NCBI GenBank assembly: GCA_018267915.1
Contig: JAFDXN010000060.1
Span: 310,001 to 374,000, forward strand
DNA: 64,000 nt
From: Bacteroidota bacterium
GTDB lineage: Bacteria; Bacteroidota; Bacteroidia; Chitinophagales; Chitinophagaceae
Direction: 5' to 3'
The notes beneath the pieces were generated by a model. The model searched no databases. It was not told the origin of the DNA and worked only from the letters and a program-made list of their open reading frames with translations. Shown here in pieces: positions 8,221 to 17,700 of this stretch. A program made the position numbers and the translations under genes. The first letter of the stretch is position 1. Each line of letters starts with the position of its first letter.

Positions 8221-9519
8221 ATGCGACTTTTTTATGCATTGATGATATTGGTGCTGCTTCCCGGGATGGGGGCCGCACAAATCCAGATAAACAATTGGCA
8301 GGCACTGCTGCAATATGCCGATGAGCATGCGCCCGCCTCGCAATTGGCTAAATTACAGCCGCTTGTCGCCCGGCAGGATGTGAATATTGCGGCATCCGGG
8401 TTATACCCGAGGGTGAACGCTTTTGGCACCGGAGACTATTATCCTTTGATTCCCTCGCTGGTTGTTCCTGCCGAGATAATAAAAGGACCTCCCGGCACCT
8501 ATACAGCGGTTAAGTTTGGCCTTCCGTATGTGTTTACTGCTGGTGCGGAGGTAAGTATTCCTGTCGTGAACCTTGAGAAATGGGCGCAGCTTTCAAGGGC
8601 AAAGGCGCAATACAGCCAGGCAGAGTGGGGCAGCAAGGCCAGCCTGGAGAATTTTCACATCCAGTTAGTGCAGGCTTACTATCAATCGCTTGTAACGAAA
8701 GAAGTCCTGAAATTGAATGACGAAAACGTGCAGACCGCAAATGAGTTGATGCAGATAATGGATGCGCGTAATAAACAGGGCGTTCTGAACCCGGCTGACT
8801 ACAACCGCACCAAAAACCTGCAACTCGATGTTCAATCGACCGGCATCAATTACAGCAAAACACTGCAGCAAAGCAATAATAACATTGCCTCATTGCTTGA
8901 TATGGGCAAAGACTCGGTACAATTGAGCGAGGTGATCGATGATTTTAGCTGGCCGCTTTTGACCTCCGAAGGCGATGCCGCTGCCCGGCCGGGATGGCAG
9001 GAGGCAGATATGAAGGTGTATGTAGCACAGAAGGCGCTTAGTGAGAGCAAAAACAGCGCTTTGCCGAAGCTTGTGCTTAATGGCCGGTATACCTACAATA
9101 TGCAAAGCAAATTCGAGGCAGGCAGTGACAACGTTGAGTTTAATTCCGCCAACGTCGGTCTGCGACTTGACTTTCCTTTATTCCAGGGCAATTACTATAG
9201 GTCAACACAATACAAAAGCGCCCTGGTATTACGGCAGGCTAAGCTGGAGCAGGAGCGTACGCGGGCTACACTTACACAGCAGCAAAAGGACTGGTTCGAC
9301 CAGTATGCCGCGGCGTTCGCCAAACATACGGTGCTGGACCAAAAAGTAAAAACAGCTTCCGACAACCTGCGCATCGCCAGGCTGAATGTGAAGGAAGGGC
9401 TTATGGAATTCGACGAGTTCAATAATATTTTCATGGAATACAACAAGGCAAAGATGGAGTACATTCAAAACCTTGCGGACGGGATATTGTATTATTTACT
9501 AAGTACACAAAAATTCTAG
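8221..9519 (+). CDS. TolC family outer membrane efflux protein
   Basis: This 432-residue protein has a signal peptide (MRLFYALMILVLLPGMGAA) and the two helical-coil repeats of the outer membrane efflux family, forming the outer membrane duct of a tripartite exporter. The long alpha-helical hairpins (residues about 120-190 and 320-420) are rich in Gln and Ala. The start at 8221 is chosen because it begins the signal peptide; the longer open frame from 8122 adds 33 residues of no recognisable type. It is the first gene of the operon continuing with a HlyD-type adaptor 4 bp later. Confidence 0.88.
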   Translation: MRLFYALMILVLLPGMGAAQIQINNWQALLQYADEHAPASQLAKLQPLVARQDVNIAASGLYPRVNAFGTGDYYPLIPSLVVPAEIIKGPPGTYTAVKFGLPYVFTAGAEVSIPVVNLEKWAQLSRAKAQYSQAEWGSKASLENFHIQLVQAYYQSLVTKEVLKLNDENVQTANELMQIMDARNKQGVLNPADYNRTKNLQLDVQSTGINYSKTLQQSNNNIASLLDMGKDSVQLSEVIDDFSWPLLTSEGDAAARPGWQEADMKVYVAQKALSESKNSALPKLVLNGRYTYNMQSKFEAGSDNVEFNSANVGLRLDFPLFQGNYYRSTQYKSALVLRQAKLEQERTRATLTQQQKDWFDQYAAAFAKHTVLDQKVKTASDNLRIARLNVKEGLMEFDEFNNIFMEYNKAKMEYIQNLADGILYYLLSTQKF

Positions 9520-9523
9520 ATCA

Positions 9524-10615
9524 ATGAAGCGACAGCTTTTATGGCTTGCATTGGCAATTGTGGCAGCGGGATGTGGTAGTAAGCAGGACGAGATACATCC
9601 TGAAATGAAACTATTGACGTCAGCAGTATACGCTTCAGGCTCGCTCGTTCCGGAGGAGGAATATAAGGTGGTGTCCAGCGTGGATGGCTACCTGGTAGAT
9701 GCTTATGTGAACGAGGGTGACACAGTTCATAAAGGCCAGTTACTTTTCAAGGTGAGCAGCGAGGTCCGTGAGGCGCAGCAGCATGGTGCTAACCAACTGG
9801 TACAGAAAACAATACCTACAGTGGCCGAGAGCGCGCCTGCCATGCACGAACTTGAGGGGCGGATAGAGGTGGCGCACATCAAAGAGCAGCAGGACAGCCT
9901 GCAGTATATGCGCTATAAAAATCTGTATGACCAAAACGCTATTTCTGCAAGCAATTACGAGAAGTATTACCTGCAGTATCAAAGTTCACTCAAAGATTAC
10001 CAAAACCTGCGCCGCCAATGGCAGCAGCAAAAGCTCACCGGCGATCTGCAACTGCAGGAAGCCAGGAACCAGTTGTCTGTCGCCGCGGCACAGAGTGATG
10101 TGGGCAACCTGAAGAGCTTTGTGAATGGGGTGGTATACGACGTTTATAAAAAGAAGGGCGACCTCGTGGTCCCGAATCAACCGGTAGCCTTGATCGGCGC
10201 AGGTAAAATGTTTGCCCGGCTCTTGATAGATGAGGATGACCTGGACAAAGTGTTCAATGGGCAGCAGGTACTGATCACTATGGATGCATTTCCTGATAAA
10301 GTTTTTAAAGCGCATATTTCCAAAATATATCCATTGCTCAGCAAGGTTGAGCAGTCTTTTCGTGCCGATGCGGAGCTTGATGATGCGATACCCATGGGGA
10401 TGTATGGATTGAATCTTGAAGCGAACATCATCGTTGCCGAGAAAAAGCAGGTTTTGGCGATACCTAAGGCCGCGCTGCAAAAAGGAGATTCTGTATTGAT
10501 CAAACAAAATGGGAAAGAACAGACTGTGAAGATCAAAAAGGGAATAGAGGACGATGCTTATGTACAGGTTTTGAGCGGCATCGATCAGAACACAACTGTA
10601 ATAGTGAAAAAATGA
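9524..10615 (+). CDS. HlyD/MacA-like periplasmic adaptor lipoprotein
   Basis: A 363-residue membrane-fusion protein that should link the inner membrane ABC permease to the TolC-type duct. The signal peptide ends in a lipobox (IVAAGC, Cys17), so it is probably a lipoprotein. A lipoyl-like half (DGYLVDAYVNEGDTVHKGQ, residues about 52-70), a long coiled hairpin rich in Gln (about 90-190), the second lipoyl half (SFVNGVVYDVYKKKGDLV) and beta-barrel domains follow. The stop overlaps the permease start by ATGA. Confidence 0.88.
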   Translation: MKRQLLWLALAIVAAGCGSKQDEIHPEMKLLTSAVYASGSLVPEEEYKVVSSVDGYLVDAYVNEGDTVHKGQLLFKVSSEVREAQQHGANQLVQKTIPTVAESAPAMHELEGRIEVAHIKEQQDSLQYMRYKNLYDQNAISASNYEKYYLQYQSSLKDYQNLRRQWQQQKLTGDLQLQEARNQLSVAAAQSDVGNLKSFVNGVVYDVYKKKGDLVVPNQPVALIGAGKMFARLLIDEDDLDKVFNGQQVLITMDAFPDKVFKAHISKIYPLLSKVEQSFRADAELDDAIPMGMYGLNLEANIIVAEKKQVLAIPKAALQKGDSVLIKQNGKEQTVKIKKGIEDDAYVQVLSGIDQNTTVIVKK

Positions 10616-11874
10616 ACTGGGGATTAGCTTTTCAGATAGCACTTACGCACTTGCTTACCAAGAAGAAGCAGAGTGTCATTGCTATGCTCGGCGTAATGTT
10701 TGGCATATCCATGTTCATTATCATGATCAGCTTTATGACAGGCGTCAACCAGTTCCTCGAGGATATGGCTATGGACAACACGCCACATGTGCATATCTAC
10801 AAACCCATTGAGATAGACAAAAAGAATATAATGTCGATCAACCACCCCGCCGGAAAGGGAGACTGGTATATTGTGGAGCATCAAAAGCCAAAGAATGAGC
10901 TGCCGAAGATAAAGAACGGGCTAATGCTGGCACAGCAGATCGAGAACATGCCCGAAGTATTTGGTGTGGCGCCGCAGGTGTCATCGCAATTGTTTTATAA
11001 TAATGGCCCTGTGCAGATACCCGGCACCATTTTCGGAATTGATGTCAAAAAACAAGAAAAGCTTTTCAGCCTGGAGAAGAAAATGGATATGGGCAGCGTG
11101 GAGGACTTGCTAAAGGGCTCTGATGTCATACTCATGGGTAAGGGCCTTGCCGAAAAAATGAATGTGACCGTTGGGGACAGGGTGAATGTGACCACACCCC
11201 AGGGTGGCAACTTCACGCTTAAAGTTGTTGGCATATTCTCTTTCGGCATTACGGCACTCGATCAGACGCAGAGTTACGCTACGCTTTCCACGGTTCAGAA
11301 AATACTAGGTGAAGATCCATCTTACATAACCGACCTGAATATCAAGCTGAAGGATATACAGGGGGCGCCGGCATTAACTGAAAAACTGAAAAACCAGGTA
11401 AAGGACGTTCACATCGAAGATTGGGAAACGGCTAATGCGTCTCTTCTTGCCGGCGACGATATCCGTAACATACTCACAGCGGTGGTTTGCATCACTTTGC
11501 TCACGGTGGCCGGCTTCGGTATCTATAATATCATGAACATGAACATCATCAACAAGATGAAGGACATCGCGATATTGAAGGCCACGGGTTTCCAGGGCAG
11601 GGATATTACGGGCATATTCCTGCTGCAATCCTTAATGATCGGCATAGCGGGTGGCATACTGGGTTTATTGGTAGGCTTTTTCTTTAGCTACCTGTTGTCC
11701 ATCACACCCTTTCCGGCCGGTGAGTTTTTAAGGCTTGACACCTTCCCGGTCAATTTCAAAGCGATACATTACCTGGAGGGAGTCTTCTTCGGATTCGTAA
11801 CAACACTTTTCGCGGGATACTTCCCTTCAAAACGTGCATCTAAAGTAGATCCTGTCCAAATAATAAGAGGGTAA
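10612..11874 (+). CDS. ABC transporter permease, FtsX/MacB-type
   Basis: The 420-residue protein has the four-segment topology of the FtsX-like family. One transmembrane helix lies near residues 20-45, a large periplasmic MacB-type core domain spans about 50-280, and three helices cluster at the C-terminal end (about 285-310, 335-360 and 380-400). The conserved coupling element MKDIAILKATGF precedes the second helix. Such permeases act as mechanotransmitters that drive export from the periplasm, or lipoprotein extraction in the Lol branch. It overlaps the adaptor gene by 4 bp and is 5 bp from its ATPase. Confidence 0.9.
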   Translation: MNWGLAFQIALTHLLTKKKQSVIAMLGVMFGISMFIIMISFMTGVNQFLEDMAMDNTPHVHIYKPIEIDKKNIMSINHPAGKGDWYIVEHQKPKNELPKIKNGLMLAQQIENMPEVFGVAPQVSSQLFYNNGPVQIPGTIFGIDVKKQEKLFSLEKKMDMGSVEDLLKGSDVILMGKGLAEKMNVTVGDRVNVTTPQGGNFTLKVVGIFSFGITALDQTQSYATLSTVQKILGEDPSYITDLNIKLKDIQGAPALTEKLKNQVKDVHIEDWETANASLLAGDDIRNILTAVVCITLLTVAGFGIYNIMNMNIINKMKDIAILKATGFQGRDITGIFLLQSLMIGIAGGILGLLVGFFFSYLLSITPFPAGEFLRLDTFPVNFKAIHYLEGVFFGFVTTLFAGYFPSKRASKVDPVQIIRG

Positions 11875-11879
11875 GCAAA

Positions 11880-12581
11880 ATGGCAACGACACTCAAAGCA
11901 AGCAATATCATTAAATATTTCACGCAGCCGGAAAAGTTCCAGGTGCTGAAGGGCATCAGCTTTGATGTAAATGAGGGCGAGTTTTTGTCGATCATTGGCA
12001 AGTCGGGCTGCGGCAAGAGTACCTTGCTTTATATACTGTCCACTATGGACACGGATTACGAAGGTACGTTAGAAATAAAAGGACAGAAGCTGACAGGCCT
12101 CGGACAGAACGAACTGGCAAAATTCAGGAACGAGAACCTGGGGTTCGTATTCCAGTTCCACTACCTGCTGCCTGAATTTACTGCGTTGAAAAACGTAATG
12201 CTGCCTGCTTTGAAGCTGGGCAAATATAGCAATGAGGAAATAGAGCACAGAGCGATAGAGAAATTGAAGCTGGTAGACATGGATGCGTACGCAAAGAAGA
12301 GCACCTCTCGCTTATCCGGCGGGCAGCAGCAGCGTGTTGCCATTGCGAGGGCCCTTATCAACGACCCGGCCGTCATCATGGGTGACGAGCCCACCGGCAA
12401 CCTGGATAAAAACAACTCGCAAAGGGTGTTTGATATTTTCAGGCAGTTAGCGGCAGACAATAAACAAACGATAATTACGGTAACCCATGATCCTGATTTT
12501 GCCAACGGTTCGGACAGGATCATTGAAATGGAAGACGGGCATATTGTGGGGATACACAAGCCGGCAGCGAAACCTGCGTAG
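11880..12581 (+). CDS. ABC transporter ATP-binding protein (LolD/MacB-type)
   Basis: The 233-residue ATPase carries Walker A GKSGCGKST (residues 40-48), a Q-loop (FVFQFHYLLPEFTALKNV), signature LSGGQQQR (about 144-151), Walker B VIMGDEPTGNLD and the H-switch VTHD. The DEPTGNLD and YLLPEFTALKNV segments are characteristic of the LolD/MacB branch. It powers the FtsX-type permease encoded immediately upstream. The complete set of duct, adaptor, permease and ATPase is contained in this operon. Confidence 0.92.
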   Translation: MATTLKASNIIKYFTQPEKFQVLKGISFDVNEGEFLSIIGKSGCGKSTLLYILSTMDTDYEGTLEIKGQKLTGLGQNELAKFRNENLGFVFQFHYLLPEFTALKNVMLPALKLGKYSNEEIEHRAIEKLKLVDMDAYAKKSTSRLSGGQQQRVAIARALINDPAVIMGDEPTGNLDKNNSQRVFDIFRQLAADNKQTIITVTHDPDFANGSDRIIEMEDGHIVGIHKPAAKPA

Positions 12582-12596
12582 TAAGATTTATTTTTT

Positions 12597-13676
12597 GTGA
12601 AAACCGACCAGTCGCAAATATCATTGGCCGCTAACCAGCAAAAACGGATACAATATCTGCAGTACCGCTTTACGCCCTACTTCATTATTGTTCTCTTTTC
12701 CGTAGGCGTCACATTTGCGCGGTATTTCATGATCCCGGAGTGGGGCGTTCTTTTGCATCTAGGCTTGTTTGTGCTCCAGGCCGCCACGCTTATTGGTGTC
12801 TGGCATTTCATCAAGGCTTTGAACGGTTATTTCGATAAAAGGATCTCTTTCAGCAACGGGGCTACTAAAAGGATGACACTGCAGATACTCATATCTCTTG
12901 CTGTGGTGGCTCCGGTTGTGGCCGTGATCGGCATTTGGCTCGAACCTCATTTGCCTGCCTTTGTTACGAAGCAGTTTATGATCATTGCCATCATGCTTTT
13001 TGTTTTGGTGGTGTTCCTGTTCAACTTCGCTTTTTACACCTTTTATTTCTTTAGAAATTGGCAGGATTCGGTTGAGGAGAAGGCCACCTTACAGGTCCGG
13101 GCCGCTGAGTTGGAGCGCGAAAAATTTAACCTCCAGTATCACCAGCTCCGCAACCAGGTGAACCCCCACTACCTGTTTAACACGCTAAGCTCTCTTGATG
13201 GCCTTATCCAGACCAATCCCGAATTGGCATCCGAATTTGTACGCCACATGTCGAAGGTCTACCGTTACGTTTTGCAACACAAGGAGAATGAAGTGGTTAG
13301 TGTCGAAGAGGAGATCGGTTTTATTCAGCACTACATCGAGCTCCTTCATATTCGTCACGGTGATGGATTGCTGATAAAGCTCGATATATCAGACGATGCA
13401 AAGGAGAAGGGGATAGTAATGGTAACGCTGCAGATGCTTATTGACAATGCCATAAAACACAATATTGTGCAGGCAGAGTCGCCTTTGTATATTGTCGTCA
13501 GTGATGATGGAGACAGCCTCGTCGTTCAAAACAATATGCAGCGTCGCGGTCATATCGATACATCAAATGGACGGGGATTAACACAACTGGCGCAGCTTTA
13601 TGCCTACCACACCGATGCAAAGATACAGATCGATGATAGTGACAGTTGCTACACCGTCAGGATACCCCTGTTGTAA
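12597..13676 (+). CDS. LytS/YehU-type membrane sensor histidine kinase
   Basis: The 359-residue kinase has four predicted transmembrane helices in the first 160 residues, a short coiled linker, then the His_kinase domain with the NPHYLFN motif (phospho-acceptor His191). A HATPase region with LIDNAIKHN and a GRGLTQL glycine motif completes it. No extracellular sensor domain is visible, so the signal is probably sensed in the membrane. Translation most likely starts at GTG (12597): no ATG gives a complete first helix. It lies 15 bp after the ABC ATPase gene, suggesting it monitors or controls the exporter. Confidence 0.9.
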   Translation: MKTDQSQISLAANQQKRIQYLQYRFTPYFIIVLFSVGVTFARYFMIPEWGVLLHLGLFVLQAATLIGVWHFIKALNGYFDKRISFSNGATKRMTLQILISLAVVAPVVAVIGIWLEPHLPAFVTKQFMIIAIMLFVLVVFLFNFAFYTFYFFRNWQDSVEEKATLQVRAAELEREKFNLQYHQLRNQVNPHYLFNTLSSLDGLIQTNPELASEFVRHMSKVYRYVLQHKENEVVSVEEEIGFIQHYIELLHIRHGDGLLIKLDISDDAKEKGIVMVTLQMLIDNAIKHNIVQAESPLYIVVSDDGDSLVVQNNMQRRGHIDTSNGRGLTQLAQLYAYHTDAKIQIDDSDSCYTVRIPLL

Positions 13677-13705
13677 GGTTATCTGCCTGTTTGAATTTGA
13701 CTTTT

Positions 13706-13713
13706 TACTTTTG
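13706..13713 (+). promoter_or_regulatory. TACTTTTG -7 element just before the LytTR gene
   Basis: TACTTTTG matches the Bacteroidota -7 consensus TAnnTTTG and ends 4 bp before the ATG at 13718. It sits in a short heptamer-like run (TTGACTT, TTTACTT, TTGCCTG at 13697-13717). If used, the transcript would be nearly leaderless; no clear -33 TTTG at the normal 19-21 bp spacing was seen. Confidence 0.4.
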
Positions 13714-13717
13714 CCTG

Positions 13718-14482
13718 ATGAAAATATTGGTACTGGAAGATGAGCACTTGGTGGCACAAGGCCTGATCAAGATGGTCAGGCAGCTGGAGCCGGATGCAGC
13801 GGTAGAGGGACCCGTAACCAATATAAAGGAAGCAAAGAAGATACTCTCCACTTCAGTTCCGGACCTTATAATATCAGACATCCAGCTGGCGGATGGGATT
13901 AGTCTCGATGTTTTTACGGACACAAAAATCGCATGCCCCATTATCTTCACGACAGCTTACGATGAGTATGCTTTGAGAGCTTTCAAAGTTAATAGTGTCG
14001 ATTACCTGCTGAAGCCGGTCGACAAAGCGGAATTGAAGGCCGCTTTAGACAAGTTTCATTTGTTGCAATCGAAGTTTGGCAACGAAATCTACCTCGAGCA
14101 ACTTAACCTCCTTTTTAGCGATTTTAAAAACAGTAAGAAATACAAGGAACGCTTCACGGCTCATTATGGCCGTAATATAGTGCTGATACATACCGACGAA
14201 ATTGCGGGATTCTCAAAAGAGGAAGTGATCTACCTGCTCCATAAAGAAGGCAAAAAGTTCATTACCGATTTCCGCTCACTCGATGAAATAGAAGAATTGT
14301 TGGACCCCGATTGCTTCTACCGTGCTAACCGCCAATACCTCATATCATTGCAATATATCGATTCGATGCGCAGCGATGAGAGCGGTAAAATAATAGTAAA
14401 ACTAAAACCCGACCTTCCTGTAGACGTTGTGGTGAGTAAGGAAAAGGCGGCCTCTTTTCGAAAGTGGATCGGAGAACATTGA
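13718..14482 (+). CDS. LytTR family response regulator
   Basis: A 254-residue two-domain regulator. Residues 1-120 are a receiver domain with acidic pocket LEDEH, phospho-acceptor Asp54 (IISDIQLADG), conserved Thr and the Lys in DYLLKPVDK. Residues about 145-254 form a LytTR DNA-binding domain (YLLHKEGKKF, FYRANRQYLISLQYI). The start is set at MKILVLED; the longer frame overlapping the kinase gene adds 24 residues that do not belong to the receiver fold. It forms a two-component pair with the upstream kinase and probably controls the exporter operon or the adhesin gene downstream, though no target site was identified. Confidence 0.92.
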   Translation: MKILVLEDEHLVAQGLIKMVRQLEPDAAVEGPVTNIKEAKKILSTSVPDLIISDIQLADGISLDVFTDTKIACPIIFTTAYDEYALRAFKVNSVDYLLKPVDKAELKAALDKFHLLQSKFGNEIYLEQLNLLFSDFKNSKKYKERFTAHYGRNIVLIHTDEIAGFSKEEVIYLLHKEGKKFITDFRSLDEIEELLDPDCFYRANRQYLISLQYIDSMRSDESGKIIVKLKPDLPVDVVVSKEKAASFRKWIGEH

Positions 14483-14712
14483 TTCACAATACGCTACGAA
14501 TGCAAATTACTGTAAGCCAGGCATTTCTCGCTCGCCCTGTTAAATAGTAACTTTCAATTAACCTATCGGGTGTTTATTTTGCATAATCCTTTAACTGTCA
14601 AGGCTTTAATTAATCATTTAGTAACATAGATGTGCCTTATGAGGCAGCCATCGATAGTACTTTCGCGTGTTATTATTAATATGTACTTCGCTAATAATCC
14701 GCTTACAAAATC

Positions 14713-17700
14713 ATGAATATTTACGTTAATATTTTGCGCAAACAAACATGGGTATTAACGCACCTGTTGCTTCTCCTGGGCATTATGTTTACTCCCCGGG
14801 TTTCACGGGCGCAGTTTACAACGGGCAATCTCGTAGTATTAGAAGTTGGGCCAGGCTTGAACAGTGATGCTGAGCCGCTCCAATTGATCGAGTATACTAC
14901 CGGAGGTGTAGCGACTGGATTTACCGTGTCGCTTCCTCAGAATGTTGCCGGCAGCCAAATTACCACAAGCGGCTCCGCAAGCTCCGAAGGCCAGATAAGC
15001 CTATCTGCGGAAAAGGACAGGATCATTGTGCCCGGCTATGATGCCACCACGGGTACATTAAGCATAGCGGGTACAACGGCAACTGCTAATAACAGGGAAG
15101 ATTATGCAGTAAGCTCTATCGGAACAGCTACTAAGCTGGCAGCTTCAACTTCTGTTTTCAGTGGTAATAATATAAGGTCCGCCACAGCCTCAGGCACAAA
15201 CTATTACGCAACGGGTGCAAATACTGGTGTTGTTTTAATGAATAATAGCGGTGTTGTCTCAAGTACCGTGACTAATAATCGCCAGGTGGCTATCTACAAT
15301 GGTCAATTATATTTTTCAACCGGCAGTGGAACGAACAGGGGTATATACCAGGTTGGAACAGGTATTCCCACAGCCACCGGCCAAACGTCCACCGTCTTTG
15401 TCAATACCGGGGGCTCGTCAAGCAACTATGGTTTTGCGATAAGTCCTGACGCTCTTACTGTGTATATCGCTGACGATGCTTCCGGCATCTCAAAATGGAC
15501 AAGGGCTAATGTCGCGTCATCGTTTACTCAGGCATATGTTTTGAATAGCACCAATTCCCGTGGGCTGACTGCAGACTTTACTGCATCACCCTATGTTGTT
15601 TATGCAACAACAATTACCAATCCCAACGCAATAATTAAGATAACGGACAATGGCGCAGGTTCTTCCGCCACCACACTCGTAACCGCCCCGTCAAATTATG
15701 CGTTTCGCGGTATTGTTTTTGCTCCCGTAGAATGTCTTACACTTACGCCCACCGTAACGAATGTAAGCTGCAATGGTGGTAGTAATGGTGCAATTAATCT
15801 CGGTGTTACAGGAAGTTACACGCCTACCTCCTACTCATGGACCGGTCCGGCTTTTACTGCAAGTACGCAAAACATATCGGGCCTTTCGGCGGGTACTTAC
15901 ACAGTGATCGTGACTGCAACTGGCGGATGCACTGATAAGAAGACAGTCACTGTAACTCAACCAACCGCACTCAGCGCCACTACTACGCAAACTAACATCA
16001 GTTGTTACGGTGGCGCCAACGGTTCGGCAGGTGTTTCGGTTTCAGGGGGCACTCCTTCCTACACCTACTCATGGGCGCCAAGTGGTGGTACGGGTGCCAC
16101 TGCCAGTGGCTTGTCTGCAGGCACATATACCTGCACTATTACTGATGCAAAAAACTGTATATTAACCAAAACCTTTACGCTCACCCAGCCAACGGTATTG
16201 AGTGCCACCACTTCCCAAACCAACGTGGCCTGTAATGGTGGCAACAACGGGTCCGCCACAGTAACGGTATCAGGTGGTACGCCATCTTATACTTATTCGT
16301 GGGCGCCCAGCGGTGGCAATGCAGCCACTGCGAGCAACCTGGTTGCCGGTAACTACACATGTACCATCACCGATGCCAACAATTGCGTTTTAACCAAAAC
16401 GTTTACTATAACACAGTCCGCATCTTTAACTGCCACCACTTCCCAAACGAATGTAAATTGTAACGGTGGCAATAACGGAACGGCTACCGTAGCGGTTTCA
16501 GGTGGCACACCTTCTTACAGTTATTCATGGGCACCCAGCGGCGGCAATGGAGCGACAGCCACCGCTCTGGCTGCGGGTAACTACACCTGCACCATAACCG
16601 ATGCTAATAGCTGTGCCATAACCCGGACGTTTACGATAACTCAGCCAGCCGCACTTAGTGCTGCTGCTTCACAAACGAATGTCAGTTGTAACGGTGGTAG
16701 TAATGGCACGGCTACGGTTTCTGTTTCTGGTGGCACGCCTTCATATACTTATGCCTGGACGCCGAGCGGTGGAAATGCCGCAACGGCTACCGGCCTTCCT
16801 GCAGGCAATTACACCTGCACAGTTACAGATGCCAACAGTTGTGTTTTAACTCAGGCTTTTACTATCACTTCACCCGCTGCTTTAAGCGCAACAACATCGC
16901 AAACCAACGTAAGCTGTAATGGCGGTAACAATGGAAGTGCCACTGTTAATGTTTCAGGTGGCACGCCTTCTTACACCTACTCCTGGGCGCCCAGCGGTGG
17001 CACGGGTGCTACTGCCAGCAGCCTTATTGCCGGTAACTATACCTGCACCGTTACCGATGCGAATAGCTGTGTTTTAACTCAGGTATTTACCATAACATCC
17101 CCAACTGCACTTAGTGCGGCCACTTCGCAAACGAATGTAAGCTGTAACGGTGGCAACAACGGGTCCGCCACAGTAACGGTATCAGGTGGCACACCTTCTT
17201 ATACCTACTCGTGGGCGCCAAGTGGTGGCAATGCTGCTACAGCCACGGGCCTGGCAGCCGGTACGTACACCTGCACCATTACCGATGCGAACAACTGTAC
17301 GCTGACTAAAACCTTTACGATAACACAGCCCACATCTGTAACCGCCACCACTTCCCAAACGAATGTGAGTTGTTTCGGTGGCAGTAACGGAACTGCAACA
17401 GTGAATCCATCGGGTGGTACCCCTTCATATACATATTCATGGTCGCCCGCCGGTGGCACGGGCGCTACAGCTACGGGCCTTGCCGCAGGTAGTTATACCT
17501 GCACTATTACTGACGCCAATCTGTGTGTTATCACTAAAACGTTTACCATCACTCAACCCCTTGCAGGCCTGTCTGCAACAACTTCGCAGACCGACGTAAG
17601 CTGCAATGGCGGCAATAATGGCTCGGCAACCGTTACCGTATCAGGTGGCACGCCATCCTACACATATGCATGGTCTCCCACCGGTGGCAATGCTGCCACC

